Below are positions 44,256 through 52,714 of a stretch of DNA of 64,000 bases, one piece after another. Positions within the stretch are counted from its first letter, which is position 1. Each line of letters opens with the position of its first letter. This stretch comes from Paenibacillus rhizosphaerae (GTDB taxonomy: Bacteria; Bacillota; Bacilli; Paenibacillales; Paenibacillaceae), in contig NZ_JACHXJ010000007.1 of NCBI RefSeq assembly GCF_014192015.1, forward strand, positions 124,001 through 188,000, in the 5' to 3' direction. The notes under the pieces were generated by a model that was not told the DNA's origin, did no database searches, and worked only from the letters and a program-made list of their open reading frames with translations. The position numbers and the translations under genes are program-made.

Positions 44256-45116
44256 TTGCCGATACCCGCAGTGGGAAAGGATGAAAACAGGATCGTGGAT
44301 AAGCCGGAGTATACGTTGTCCAGCTTGGAGCAAGTCCCTCCGCAGGAGGCCTTTGAGCCGGTATTAGCAGGGCATCTCATGGTCGTTCACCGTACCAAGG
44401 AGCCGGTCCGCGTGTTTGAGCGGTCTGACGGATACAGCGGGGAAGGGGTGGCCTTGCCGGGGCATATCAATTTATTCTCTGCAGGCGACATGTCATTGTG
44501 CCAATGGGACAGGGAACTCGATTTCTACCGTCTTGACCTGAGCCCTGACCTGGTCCACAAGGTGGCTGGTGAACTGGAACTCCCCGGAGGAGCCGGACAG
44601 ATTGATTTCGCTACCCAGATCCGGCTGCAGGATGAGCGGATCGTTCAGCTGGTCCGCTGGCTCCACGAAGAACAGCAAAGCGGAGGGCCGGGCGGCAGGC
44701 TCTACTCGGATTCTTTGATGCGCATGCTCACCGTCCATATGGTCGACCGCTACAGTACAGGCACAAAAGCCGGGAGTCAGGCCGCCCGGCATAAGCTGGG
44801 AAAAAATCAGCTGGATCAAGTGCTGCAGTACATCGATGCGTTTCTGGATCAGGATATCTCTCTCGAAGACTTGGCTGCGGCCGCCCATATCAGCTCGTCC
44901 CATCTGGTCAGGCTGTTTAAGCAGACCACAGGCCTGCCGCCGCATCAGTACGTCATCCGGGAGCGGATCCGCAGGTCACAGCAGCTGCTGTTGTCCGGTC
45001 TTCCCGTTCACGAAGTGGCGGCAGCGCTTAATTTCAGCGATCAGAGCCATTTTCACCGGCATTTCAAACGGGTGCTCGGCGTCACGCCGCGCCAATTCGT
45101 CCTTGGTTCCCGCTAG
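44256..45116 (+). CDS. AraC-family transcriptional regulator
   Basis: A 286-residue regulator. The N-terminal sensing part (about 1-170) is cupin-like, and the C-terminal double helix-turn-helix (about 180-285) has SLEDLAAAAHISSSHLVRLF and VAAALNFSDQSHFHRHFKRV with PRQF. Translation most likely begins at a TTG (44256) 6 nt after AGGGAGGAG; the open frame extends further 5' into the divergent AKR gene without a ribosome site. It likely activates the aldo/keto reductase. Confidence 0.85.
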   Translation: MPIPAVGKDENRIVDKPEYTLSSLEQVPPQEAFEPVLAGHLMVVHRTKEPVRVFERSDGYSGEGVALPGHINLFSAGDMSLCQWDRELDFYRLDLSPDLVHKVAGELELPGGAGQIDFATQIRLQDERIVQLVRWLHEEQQSGGPGGRLYSDSLMRMLTVHMVDRYSTGTKAGSQAARHKLGKNQLDQVLQYIDAFLDQDISLEDLAAAAHISSSHLVRLFKQTTGLPPHQYVIRERIRRSQQLLLSGLPVHEVAAALNFSDQSHFHRHFKRVLGVTPRQFVLGSR

Positions 45117-45143
45117 GCAGGAGCAGACCTGGCCGATATATAC

Positions 45144-45172
45144 AAAAAAATAGAGGCATTTCGCCTCTATTT
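45144..45172 (-). terminator. Terminator between AraC regulator and AEC transporter genes
   Basis: AAATAGAGGC (45148-45157) pairs with GCCTCTATTT (45163-45172) around a 5-nt loop. The seven-A run on its left gives seven T residues for the minus-strand transporter gene. Confidence 0.85.
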
Positions 45173-45191
45173 CAGAACAATTTCTTTCTAT

Positions 45192-46112
45192 TCAGAACAT
45201 TTTCGCCAGTGAAATCAATCCCGTAATCGTAATAATGTTAAACAGCGTGGAAATCAGAACGGTTTGTGCCGCAAAATCCGGCTCGTTGTTATACTCTTCC
45301 GCCAGAATCGACGTGTTAACCCCGGTCGGCATGCCGGATGCGATGAGCAGCGCCTGGGCCGGAATACCCTTCATTCCGAGCGCAAACACGAGCGTTACGC
45401 CGATGACCGGGCCGATGATAAGGCGGAGGAACAGGCTGATATATACGTCTACCCGGTACAGCTTGAGCGGATACTTGACGATCTGAGCCCCCAGCGTCAG
45501 CAGGGCGACGGCCACCATCGACTGCTGGGCATAGGTGAGCGGCTGCGAAACGAACAAGGGCAGCGGGGCATGTACGGCGTGCAGCACGATGCCGAGCACG
45601 AGCGCATACGGGACCGGCATTTTCAGAAAGCCGATGATCATGCTGCGGTAATTTCCCTTCAACTTGGCGCCCTGAATCGATATGACTCCATAAGTGAATG
45701 TCAGGAGGCTCTGCAGCGACATGATCAGTGCCTGCATGGAGCTGGCGAGAGGGTCTGCCTTGAACACCAGGGCATTGATCGGCATCCCGTAGTTGCCCGA
45801 GTTGTCCAGCATGATGCTGTTGTTGAACGCGGCGCGCATGCTTTTGGTGAATTTCAGCGGGCGGGCGACCAAGGTCCCTATGATGTATAGAATGAATACA
45901 TATAGTGCATAAAAGAGCGTCACATTCCCGAGCAGCTCGCCCGACATATCCGAATGATACATGCTCATAAAGACGGCGGCAGGGGTTATACAGTAAAAAT
46001 TGATTTTGGCCAATGTGTACAAATCCAGGCGGAATACGCGCTGCATCCAAGAACCGATTCCAATCAGCACAAAGACGGGCAGCACCACTTCCAGAAGTAT
46101 GTCTCCAATCAT
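45192..46112 (-). CDS. AEC-family transporter (auxin efflux carrier-like)
   Basis: A 306-residue protein with about ten helices in two halves. Conserved features are FYCITPAAVFMSMYHSD in the first half and LIASGMPTGVNTSILAEEYN in the second, the NPA-like crossover region. Bacterial members export malate, malonate or related acids, but the substrate here is unknown. The start has an AAGGAAG ribosome site. It is a single-gene unit. Confidence 0.87.
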   Translation of the reverse strand: MIGDILLEVVLPVFVLIGIGSWMQRVFRLDLYTLAKINFYCITPAAVFMSMYHSDMSGELLGNVTLFYALYVFILYIIGTLVARPLKFTKSMRAAFNNSIMLDNSGNYGMPINALVFKADPLASSMQALIMSLQSLLTFTYGVISIQGAKLKGNYRSMIIGFLKMPVPYALVLGIVLHAVHAPLPLFVSQPLTYAQQSMVAVALLTLGAQIVKYPLKLYRVDVYISLFLRLIIGPVIGVTLVFALGMKGIPAQALLIASGMPTGVNTSILAEEYNNEPDFAAQTVLISTLFNIITITGLISLAKMF

Positions 46113-46547
46113 AGCTCAGCTTCCTTTTTCGAGATCATTGTCATGATGTATTTGAAACCAACCTCTTCATTATAGCACCGTACCCGGAGCCGTGATGAAA
46201 AAAAAGGGAGGAACCGGGGAGCGGTAGGGCGGCCTTTGCCACTGCGCATCCCCAAAAACAAACAGAATGGTTAGAGAAAACGTTTTAATATGGAAAACCC
46301 TTCATTCTGATGCAGAAATAACCGAAATATACAACATAGAGTGCCAGCAGTTATCAAGCCTAAAGCCCGCAACGTTCAAGATGGGAACGTTCCCGTCCTG
46401 GATGACCGATGCGGTAAGCCGCAGGCGGCAAGCAATTTCGGCAGTTCGTATGCCGACACTCAAAATGAGTATGCACCCCCTTACTTCGCACCGGCAAGCC
46501 ATGCCGGCTTCAGTTCCTGCAGAAGTGCTGCTCCAAGGGAGGTATGA
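46113..46547. other. Intergenic stretch with a doubtful short frame
   Basis: It contains the perfect 12-bp palindrome GGGAACGTTCCC (46383-46394). A plus-strand frame from a GTG at 46341 (MPAVIKPKARNVQDGNVPVL) runs 68 codons and ends in TGA immediately before, and in the same frame as, the next gene. It has no ribosome site and I do not call it a gene. The two adjacent frames could be one gene split by a stop. Confidence 0.4.
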
Positions 46548-47018
46548 TTGGGAATGAGTCCGAACACAGCAAACTTGAGCCTGGTTAAAGAAAGGGAACT
46601 TCACGCGGATGGGGATTCCCTTCAGTCCGCCAAGACCCGCATTTGGAGTGAGTTATCCAGGAGTCATATGAATCTGGCGATCCTGCTCAAAGACGAGGGA
46701 CAGCTGCAGCCGGCGCTGATACTCGCCCATATGGCGGCGAAAACCAAGCTGAAGGAGATCGCTCTGCATCTTAGGCTCGATTTCCCTCCGGACCGCATGA
46801 CCTATGAAGATTTAATTGACCGTGCGCGGGAAATCGCGTTAATCGATTTGGAGACGGAGCTGTTCCTGAACACGCTCAGTTATATAGCCGAGCCGGAAAA
46901 TATGTCGCTCATCAAAGATATGCATGCCGAGCATGTGGAAATGATATTGGAACGGGTTCGCGCCCTTTTGGAGGAGATGAGCTGGAAGGCCGCTCCATCG
47001 ATGAAGGAATCGAAATAG
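46548..47018 (+). CDS. Helical protein of unknown function, HEPN-like
   Basis: A 156-residue, almost entirely helical protein. The segment NLAILLKDEGQLQPALILAH followed by MAAKTKLKEIALHLRL resembles HEPN folds, which pack as helical bundles and occur in toxin or RNA-binding proteins, but the HEPN catalytic motif RxxxxH is not evident. The TTG at 46548 lies 7 nt after GGGAGG; the ATG at 46554 is the alternative. It stands alone, followed by a terminator. No firm family was recognised. Confidence 0.6.
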   Translation: MGMSPNTANLSLVKERELHADGDSLQSAKTRIWSELSRSHMNLAILLKDEGQLQPALILAHMAAKTKLKEIALHLRLDFPPDRMTYEDLIDRAREIALIDLETELFLNTLSYIAEPENMSLIKDMHAEHVEMILERVRALLEEMSWKAAPSMKESK

Positions 47019-47048
47019 GCGTGATACCGCCTTTCCAGGTAAGCACAA

Positions 47049-47087
47049 AAGAGACGGTCCCAAGAAGGTAGGGGATCGTCTCTTTTT
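47049..47087. terminator. Bidirectional terminator
   Basis: AAGAGACG-GTCCC pairs with GGGGAT-CGTCTCTT (13 pairs including one G-T), followed by a T run, between two convergent genes. Confidence 0.88.
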
Positions 47088-47102
47088 GCCGGTAAATCCT
47101 AT

Positions 47103-47741
47103 TTATTTGGATTCGCCCACAACGGTGAACCGTTCGTTCCGATGCTGCGGATGCTCGATTTCATCAAGGACGGCAATGGCGTAGTCCGCATAGCTGATAT
47201 AGCTGCTTCCGGCCGAGTTGACGAGAAGCTGGTCCTTTCCGGCCTGGTAGGAGCCGGTTCTTGCCCCTTCGGGATCAAAAAAGGCCGACGGACTGATAAA
47301 GGTCCACTGAATCCCGCTGGACTGCTGCAGATCCTCGAGGTTTTTGCCCTGATTGGATGCCGTAGCGAAGTATTCCTTCGGAAAATCTGGCGTATCCATG
47401 ACGCGGGTGCTCAGCGCCTCGTCGACAAACAGGCTGCCTGCGCCTCCCACGACGATCAGCCGGGTTGACGGTGCTTCCTTCAGGGCGGAAATCAGCGATC
47501 TTCCGGCTTCGACGTGAAGATGCTCGTCCCCGGGCTTGGCGCCGAAGGCGTTGACGACGACATCAAACGGCTTCACATCTTCAGACGTCAGGTCAAACAC
47601 ATCTTTCTCCAGAACGCTGACGTTCCCCGTAACGCGGCCTGCATCACGAACGATCGCCGTTACCTGGTGTCCGCGGTTCAACGCTTCCTCTACAATAAGT
47701 TGCCCAGCCTTACCGCTGGCTCCAATAACTCCAATATTCAT
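47103..47741 (-). CDS. NAD(P)H-binding SDR-like oxidoreductase (YwnB-like)
   Basis: A 212-residue protein with an N-terminal Rossmann motif IGVIGASGKAGQLIVEEAL and the NmrA-like strand VVVNAFGAKPG. It resembles Bacillus YwnB and related NAD(P)H-binding proteins, often stress-linked and of unclear substrate. I start at the ATG at 47741, preceded by AGGAGGG; the longer frame begins inside that ribosome site. An Rrf2 regulator gene lies 140 bp upstream on the same strand, the same pairing as ywnA-ywnB in Bacillus. Confidence 0.85.
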   Translation of the reverse strand: MNIGVIGASGKAGQLIVEEALNRGHQVTAIVRDAGRVTGNVSVLEKDVFDLTSEDVKPFDVVVNAFGAKPGDEHLHVEAGRSLISALKEAPSTRLIVVGGAGSLFVDEALSTRVMDTPDFPKEYFATASNQGKNLEDLQQSSGIQWTFISPSAFFDPEGARTGSYQAGKDQLLVNSAGSSYISYADYAIAVLDEIEHPQHRNERFTVVGESK

Positions 47742-47839
47742 AAAAATTTCCCTCCTGATGATCATGTTTATCCTGTAACAATTGTAGTTACATGTCGGGC
47801 GAATGTCAAATCAAAAAGGACGGCGAACCTTCAACACGA

Positions 47840-47880
47840 TAAAAACACGCCCCTCTTCCGGGTCGGGAGTTGGGGCGTGC
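47840..47880 (-). terminator. Terminator after the Rrf2 regulator gene
   Basis: On the minus strand CACGCCCC pairs with GGGGCGTG and is followed by TTTTT. It separates the regulator from the downstream oxidoreductase gene, so the latter probably has its own promoter or is reached by read-through. Confidence 0.75.
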
Positions 47881-47881
47881 G

Positions 47882-48310
47882 TTACATTTCATGCGCTTCG
47901 ATGTCCTGGATGATGTCCTGGAGCTTAACGGCAGCGAGCACGTTCTCCATCGCTTTCTGGGCGCTGGTAAACAGCGGTACGATCGCTCCCTGGATGTTGC
48001 GGCCCACCGTGCAATCGGGGTTGGGAGAATCATGGACGCCGAACAGGCCGTTCTCCTCCACGACGTTAACCGCATTGTAAATGTCCAGGAGCGTTATATC
48101 GCCGGGATCCTTGGCCAGCTTGGCACCGGGGACCCCCGGCTTCACTTCGACCAGTCCCGCCTTGCTGAGCATGCCGGTAATTCTCCGGATAACGACCGGG
48201 TTCGTATTGACGCTTGAAGCTATAAAATCAGACGTATTGGTACCCGTCTTGTTGATTTCCAGAATCGAAAGGATATGAATAGCCACGGAAAACCGGCTGC
48301 TGATATTCAT
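47882..48310 (-). CDS. Rrf2-family transcriptional regulator (YwnA-like)
   Basis: A 142-residue Rrf2 protein. The winged helix includes FSVAIHILSILEINKTGTNT and the segment NTNPVVIRRITGMLSKAGLV, and the C-terminal helix carries one cysteine (NPDCTVG) rather than the three that bind an iron-sulphur cluster in IscR. It belongs to the single-Cys YwnA/CymR-like group that may respond to thiol stress. It is upstream of a YwnB-like gene, its probable target. Confidence 0.88.
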   Translation of the reverse strand: MNISSRFSVAIHILSILEINKTGTNTSDFIASSVNTNPVVIRRITGMLSKAGLVEVKPGVPGAKLAKDPGDITLLDIYNAVNVVEENGLFGVHDSPNPDCTVGRNIQGAIVPLFTSAQKAMENVLAAVKLQDIIQDIEAHEM

Positions 48311-48590
48311 GGATTATGCCTCCTTGCCGCCGCCCTGTCCAGGTGGCAGTACGATTATTTTATCATAAAAGGCGTTTCGCTGCGCAGCTTGGTCCGGAAG
48401 GGTCAGAAAGTTTTCAGAGGGGATGGCGCAATCCGCGAATCCTTGGCCAAGGGGATGGAATATAATGTATTGAAATGGGAGAAATGCTCGGCTACACTAT
48501 GGTTGCATCATTCAACGATAACGCTTCATGACAGATCCGGCAGACGCACGAAAGGCTCTAACCTTCCAAGGTTCCAGCTACTTTAGAGAG

Positions 48591-49700
48591 ATGGGGTTGT
48601 TGGCTATGGGGCTTTACCTGTTATTTGTTATCGGCATCCTTTCCGGGATCGTTTTGTTCCGCAAAAGCCTGGTCCTCCGCAGTGAAAGCGCGGGGCGGAC
48701 GGGGGAAAAGCTCTCCGTGATCATTCCGGCGCGGAATGAGGAGAAGAACCTGGCCTTCCTCCTGGAATCGCTCCGGGTTCAAAGCTTGCAGCCGTATGAG
48801 ATTATTGTCGTCGACGACGGCTCGGGGGACCGGACCCGGGACGTTGCCGCGGGCTTCGGGGTGACCGTGGTGCAGAATCCGCCGCTTCCTCCCGGATGGA
48901 CGGGAAAAACATGGGCCGTGTGGAACGGCTATCTTCATGCTTCCGGGGATACGTTCGTTTTTCTGGATGCCGACATCCGCTTGTCACCGCACGCATTGGA
49001 TTCCCTTCTGCAGCTTCGTTCCCGTACCGGTGGCGTCATTTCCGTCGTTCCCTTTCACCACACCGAGAAATTTTACGAACGCCTCGCACTTATTCCGAAT
49101 ATTTTGGGCGTATTTGCCTTTACCTCTCCTTTTGAACGCCGTAACCTCCGGAAAGGGCTGTACGGCTCCTGCATTCTGACAACTAGGCAAGATTATGAGC
49201 AGATCGGCGGCCACAGCAGCATCCGGTCGGAAATATTGGACGACTTAAACCTGGGCGCCAAGTACATGGAAGCAGGGATCGGCGTAACGAATTTTATCGG
49301 CCGGGGGATGGTATCGTTCCGCATGTACCCGCACGGCATCAAAAGCGAGCTGCAGGGATTCGGTAAAGGGGCAGTCCTGAGCACGGCCAAGCTGAGCCCA
49401 TGGACGATTGTGCTGATTGCGCTGTGGTTTATCGGATTGATCTGCTCCGCAGGGGCCTTCTTTTTATGGAACACGCCATGGGGAATCCCCTTTATCGCGG
49501 GCTACTTGCTGTATATGGCACACATCGTCTATTTGATCAAAAACGTCGGCAGATTCGGCTTTGTGATGCCTGTTCTTCATATGTTATCCACGATCTTCTT
49601 CCTGGTGGTGATGCTGTATTCCGCTTACCAGGTCATGTTTCTGGGGCATGTCATGTGGAAGGACAGGGCCGTGGATGTTGGGGGTCATAGGGAACCATGA
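48591..49700 (+). CDS. Membrane glycosyltransferase family 2, CrtQ-like
   Basis: A 369-residue GT2 enzyme with an N-terminal anchor (LLAMGLYLLFVIGILSGIV), the catalytic domain beginning LSVIIPARNEEKNLAFLLES, a DAD metal motif in FVFLDADIRLS, an acidic ILDDLNLG, and FRMYPHGIKSELQGFGKG, followed by about three C-terminal helices. The layout and motifs follow staphylococcal CrtQ, which glucosylates a C30 carotenoid acid, but no carotenoid genes are near. The start at 48591 is chosen at the first Met before the anchor; 48528 and 48606 are possible. Its stop overlaps the next start (ATGA). Confidence 0.82.
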   Translation: MGLLAMGLYLLFVIGILSGIVLFRKSLVLRSESAGRTGEKLSVIIPARNEEKNLAFLLESLRVQSLQPYEIIVVDDGSGDRTRDVAAGFGVTVVQNPPLPPGWTGKTWAVWNGYLHASGDTFVFLDADIRLSPHALDSLLQLRSRTGGVISVVPFHHTEKFYERLALIPNILGVFAFTSPFERRNLRKGLYGSCILTTRQDYEQIGGHSSIRSEILDDLNLGAKYMEAGIGVTNFIGRGMVSFRMYPHGIKSELQGFGKGAVLSTAKLSPWTIVLIALWFIGLICSAGAFFLWNTPWGIPFIAGYLLYMAHIVYLIKNVGRFGFVMPVLHMLSTIFFLVVMLYSAYQVMFLGHVMWKDRAVDVGGHREP

Positions 49701-50314
49701 TGATCCTGCTGCTGACGGCTGTGGAATTTCTGTGCGGCTCGCTGATGTTCTCGTATTGGCTGGGCCGGGCGGCGCACAAGGATTTGAAGGCGGTGGGAGA
49801 CGGGAACCCGGGTGCGTTTAACCTCTGGAGTGCCTCGGGGTATAAGCTGGGCTTGGCGGGGGTGGCGCTGGACTTTTTGAAGGGATATTTGCCCCTGGCA
49901 TGGATCGTTGGCAGCGGCACCGTGCACGGGTATGGCATGGTGGCCGTGGCCGCAGCCCCGGTTGCGGGGCATGCTTTCTCGCCGTTTCTGAAGTTCAAGG
50001 GAGGCAAGGCGATCGCCGTTACTTTCGGGGTATGGAGCGCCTTGACCCGGTTTGAGGCATCGCTGGCGCTGGCCGTCATTTTGGCGCTGCTGCTGATCGC
50101 CTCCAAGCTGATGAGCCGGAGGCCCTTGTCCACGGAAGCGAGCGGCTTCCAGGTGGTCGCCGGCTTCATGCTCCTCTCTGTCTATCTGATCGCCCGGGGC
50201 TTCCCGGGGCCATATTTGTGCATATGGCTCGTCAACCTGCTGATTCTCGTCTATACGAATAAAAGAAAGCTGGAAGTCTTTTTAAAAAGGTACGGCGGGC
50301 GGCGGGGAGGTTAG
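49697..50314 (+). CDS. PlsY-like membrane acyltransferase
   Basis: A 205-residue protein with about five helices. PlsY motif 2 is present as GDGNPGAFNLWSASGYKLGL followed by DFLKG, and motif 3 as AGHAFSPFLKFKGGKAIAV, close to acyl-phosphate:glycerol-3-phosphate acyltransferase. Differences such as KGGKAIA for KGGKGVA, and translational coupling to a glycosyltransferase, suggest a paralogue that acylates a glycolipid rather than the housekeeping PlsY. It overlaps the preceding gene by four bases. Confidence 0.82.
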   Translation: MMILLLTAVEFLCGSLMFSYWLGRAAHKDLKAVGDGNPGAFNLWSASGYKLGLAGVALDFLKGYLPLAWIVGSGTVHGYGMVAVAAAPVAGHAFSPFLKFKGGKAIAVTFGVWSALTRFEASLALAVILALLLIASKLMSRRPLSTEASGFQVVAGFMLLSVYLIARGFPGPYLCIWLVNLLILVYTNKRKLEVFLKRYGGRRGG

Positions 50315-50328
50315 CGAGGGCCGGGATG

Positions 50329-51057
50329 TCAAAGCGGCTGATCGCCCGCGCCTTTTTCGCTCAGCACCTGCTCCACTTTGGTGATATGGGCCTCCATCCG
50401 GGCCAGGGCCTCCTTGGCATCCTGGGTCCGGATCGCCTCGTAGATGGACGCATGCTCCTGCAGCAGCCGCTCGGCGGAGGAGCGCTCGGCATAGAACCAC
50501 AAGGCGCGCATATCCTTCATATTTTCATGCAGCTTGTTCGATAACGACTCCATCAAATCCAGCAGCAGCGGATTGTGCGTGGCCGCGGCGATTTGCTGAT
50601 GGAATTTTACGTCCGCCTGCTCGCTGATCTGCTCATCGGGGGCGTTCTCCATTTCCCGGAGAATTTCCTCAAAGGCCGCCAGATCCGCTTCACTGCGGTT
50701 CGATGCGGCAACGGATGCGCAGCCGGTCTCCAGCACGCGCCGGACCTCGAGCAGATGGCGCAGCGAAGCCGCGCGTCCTTCCCACAGGTCCGCGTAGAGC
50801 TGTCCCGGATGAACCGGCAGCGGATCGGCGGGCGGCTTACGCACAAACGTGCCTCCGCCCTGGCGGATATCCAGGAGCCCCATCGCTTTCAGGGCGCTAA
50901 GCGCCTCGCGTATGGTCGATCTGCCCACATTGTACTGGAGCCCCAGGTCCACGACCGAGGAGAGGCGGTCCCCGGGTTGAAGCGAGCCCTCGTCCATCTG
51001 CCGCTTCAAATCATTCATGACCCACTCATATTGTTTTAACGGCCGCTGCGGATTCAT
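50329..51057 (-). CDS. FadR-subfamily GntR regulator of the glycolate/lactate oxidase genes
   Basis: A 242-residue regulator. The winged helix (about 8-75) contains LQPGDRLSSVVDLGLQYNV and GRSTIREALSALKAMGLL, and the FCD ligand domain (about 95-225) contains the metal-binding histidines in VKFHQQIAAATHNPLL and HASIYEAI. FCD proteins next to glcDF or lld genes respond to glycolate or lactate. It is divergent from glcD across a 240-bp gap that holds a palindrome. The gene converges on the PlsY-like gene with 14 bp between stops. Confidence 0.88.
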   Translation of the reverse strand: MNPQRPLKQYEWVMNDLKRQMDEGSLQPGDRLSSVVDLGLQYNVGRSTIREALSALKAMGLLDIRQGGGTFVRKPPADPLPVHPGQLYADLWEGRAASLRHLLEVRRVLETGCASVAASNRSEADLAAFEEILREMENAPDEQISEQADVKFHQQIAAATHNPLLLDLMESLSNKLHENMKDMRALWFYAERSSAERLLQEHASIYEAIRTQDAKEALARMEAHITKVEQVLSEKGAGDQPL

Positions 51058-51183
51058 CGTTCAAGCGTCCCTCCGTTCTATGAATTACCAATCATCAATT
51101 CAGATAGAATGAATCATTGTTTTACTTGTTGTTTCTTGATCTAAGGGGAATAATTGTGTCAAAAATGTGACTTTCATAAATTC

Positions 51184-51197
51184 AATCTATATAGATT
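51184..51197. promoter_or_regulatory. Palindromic operator candidate upstream of glcD
   Basis: AATCTATATAGATT is a perfect 14-bp palindrome in the divergent gap, just before a TATACT at 51212-51217 that could be the glcD -10. A second, weaker repeat, TGAATT-N10-AATTCA, lies near 51080-51101 next to the regulator start. Either suits a FadR-type dimer. Confidence 0.5.
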
Positions 51198-51298
51198 CAT
51201 TTATTTTAGTGTATACTTGATCTCAATAAAAGTCATCAGATGACCTGACTAATTTATTCGCACTGATATCGATTCTGGAATATAAAGGAGTGTTTTCC

Positions 51299-52714
51299 TT
51301 GCTGCAGGAAGACGTAAAACGCGAGCTTATCGCCATTTTGGGCAGCTCTTATGTAAAGGATGATCCCCAGTCGCTGGTCACGCATTCGTATGACGGCACG
51401 CCGATGCTGCAGTCGCTGCCGGATGCGGTCGTGTATCCGGAAAACACCGGCCAGGTCTCCGAAGTGTTGAAGGTGCTGAGCCGGCACCGAATTCCGGTCG
51501 TCGGCCGGGGGGCGGGAACGAACCTGTGCGGTGGCACGGTGCCCGTTCAAGGCGGCGTCGTCATGGTCATGCACCGGATGAATCGAATCCTCGAGATCGA
51601 TATGGAAAATTTGACGGCGATCGTTCAGCCTGGGCTGAATACGAAACAGTTCATTACGCATGTGGAGGAGCTCGGCCTGTTCTACCCGCCGGACCCGAGC
51701 AGCATGTCCATCTCGACCCTAGGCGGCAATATCGCCGAATGCTCGGGCGGTCTGCGCGGGCTGAAATACGGAACGACCAAGGATTACGTGATCGGGCTGG
51801 AAGCCGTCCTGGCGAACGGTGACATCATTCGGACCGGCGGCAAGCTGATGAAGGATGTGGCCGGTTACGATCTGACGAAGCTGCTGGTCGGTTCGGAAGG
51901 CACGCTGGCCATCATCACGGAGGCGACGCTGAAGCTGATTCCGCCGCCGAAGTACAAGAAGACGATGCTGGCGATGTACAAGGATTTGTACGGCGCGGCC
52001 CGTACGGTATCCAAAATCATCGAGAACCGGATCATTCCGGCTACCCTGGAAATTCTCGACCGTTCCACGATTCGGGTCGTGGACGATTATGCGAAGCTCG
52101 GGCTGCCGCTCGACATGGAAGCGATCCTGCTGATCGAACAGGACGGCGACATGGAAACCGTGGAGCGGGATATCGCGCTCATCACGGACATCTGCCGCAG
52201 CGAGCAGGCCGATCAGGTGAGCATTGCGGCGAGCGCGGAGGAGGCCGAGAAGCTGCTGACCGCCCGGCGCAGCGCGTTTACCGCGCTGGCACGGCTGAAG
52301 CCGACGACGATTCTCGAGGACGCGACGGTGCCGCGTTCCAAGATCGCGGATATGGTGCTTGAGATCAACCGCATCGCGAAGAAATATGACGTCCAGATCT
52401 GCACTTTCGGCCATGCGGGAGACGGCAACCTTCATCCGACGGCAACGACCGATGCGCGTAATCAGGAGGAAATTCACCGGGTGGACGAAGCGTTTGAGGA
52501 AATCTTTGAGGCGGCGATCCGGCTCGGGGGAACGATTACCGGTGAGCACGGGGTCGGTCTGGTCAAATCACCGTTCCTCGAATGGAAAGTCGGCGCAGCC
52601 GGAATGGAAGTCATGAAGGCGATCAAGCAGTCCTTTGATCCGCATAACCTGCTGAATCCGGGGAAAATGTTCGCGAAGGAAACGAGAAAACGGGTGGTGA
52701 TCGACCGTGGGTAA
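51299..52714 (+). CDS. glcD: Glycolate/D-lactate oxidase FAD subunit GlcD
   Basis: A 471-residue flavoprotein of the FAD-binding type 4 family. The FAD domain contains PVVGRGAGTNLCGGTVPVQG, IQPGLN-like AIVQPGLNTKQF and the phosphate loop GGNIAECSGGLRGLKYG. The C-terminal FAD-oxidase domain ends with HAGDGNLHP and GGTITGEHGVG, which shape the active site. It oxidises glycolate (or D-lactate) with GlcF as electron partner. I choose the TTG at 51299, 8 nt after AAAGGAG; the GTG at 51290 overlaps that site. It overlaps glcF by eight bases. Confidence 0.92.
   Translation: MLQEDVKRELIAILGSSYVKDDPQSLVTHSYDGTPMLQSLPDAVVYPENTGQVSEVLKVLSRHRIPVVGRGAGTNLCGGTVPVQGGVVMVMHRMNRILEIDMENLTAIVQPGLNTKQFITHVEELGLFYPPDPSSMSISTLGGNIAECSGGLRGLKYGTTKDYVIGLEAVLANGDIIRTGGKLMKDVAGYDLTKLLVGSEGTLAIITEATLKLIPPPKYKKTMLAMYKDLYGAARTVSKIIENRIIPATLEILDRSTIRVVDDYAKLGLPLDMEAILLIEQDGDMETVERDIALITDICRSEQADQVSIAASAEEAEKLLTARRSAFTALARLKPTTILEDATVPRSKIADMVLEINRIAKKYDVQICTFGHAGDGNLHPTATTDARNQEEIHRVDEAFEEIFEAAIRLGGTITGEHGVGLVKSPFLEWKVGAAGMEVMKAIKQSFDPHNLLNPGKMFAKETRKRVVIDRG

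Noticed and set aside
46383-46394. GGGAACGTTCCC considered as a LexA box
   Set aside because: Bacillus-type LexA sites need CGAAC-N4-GTTCG spacing; this palindrome has no spacer.
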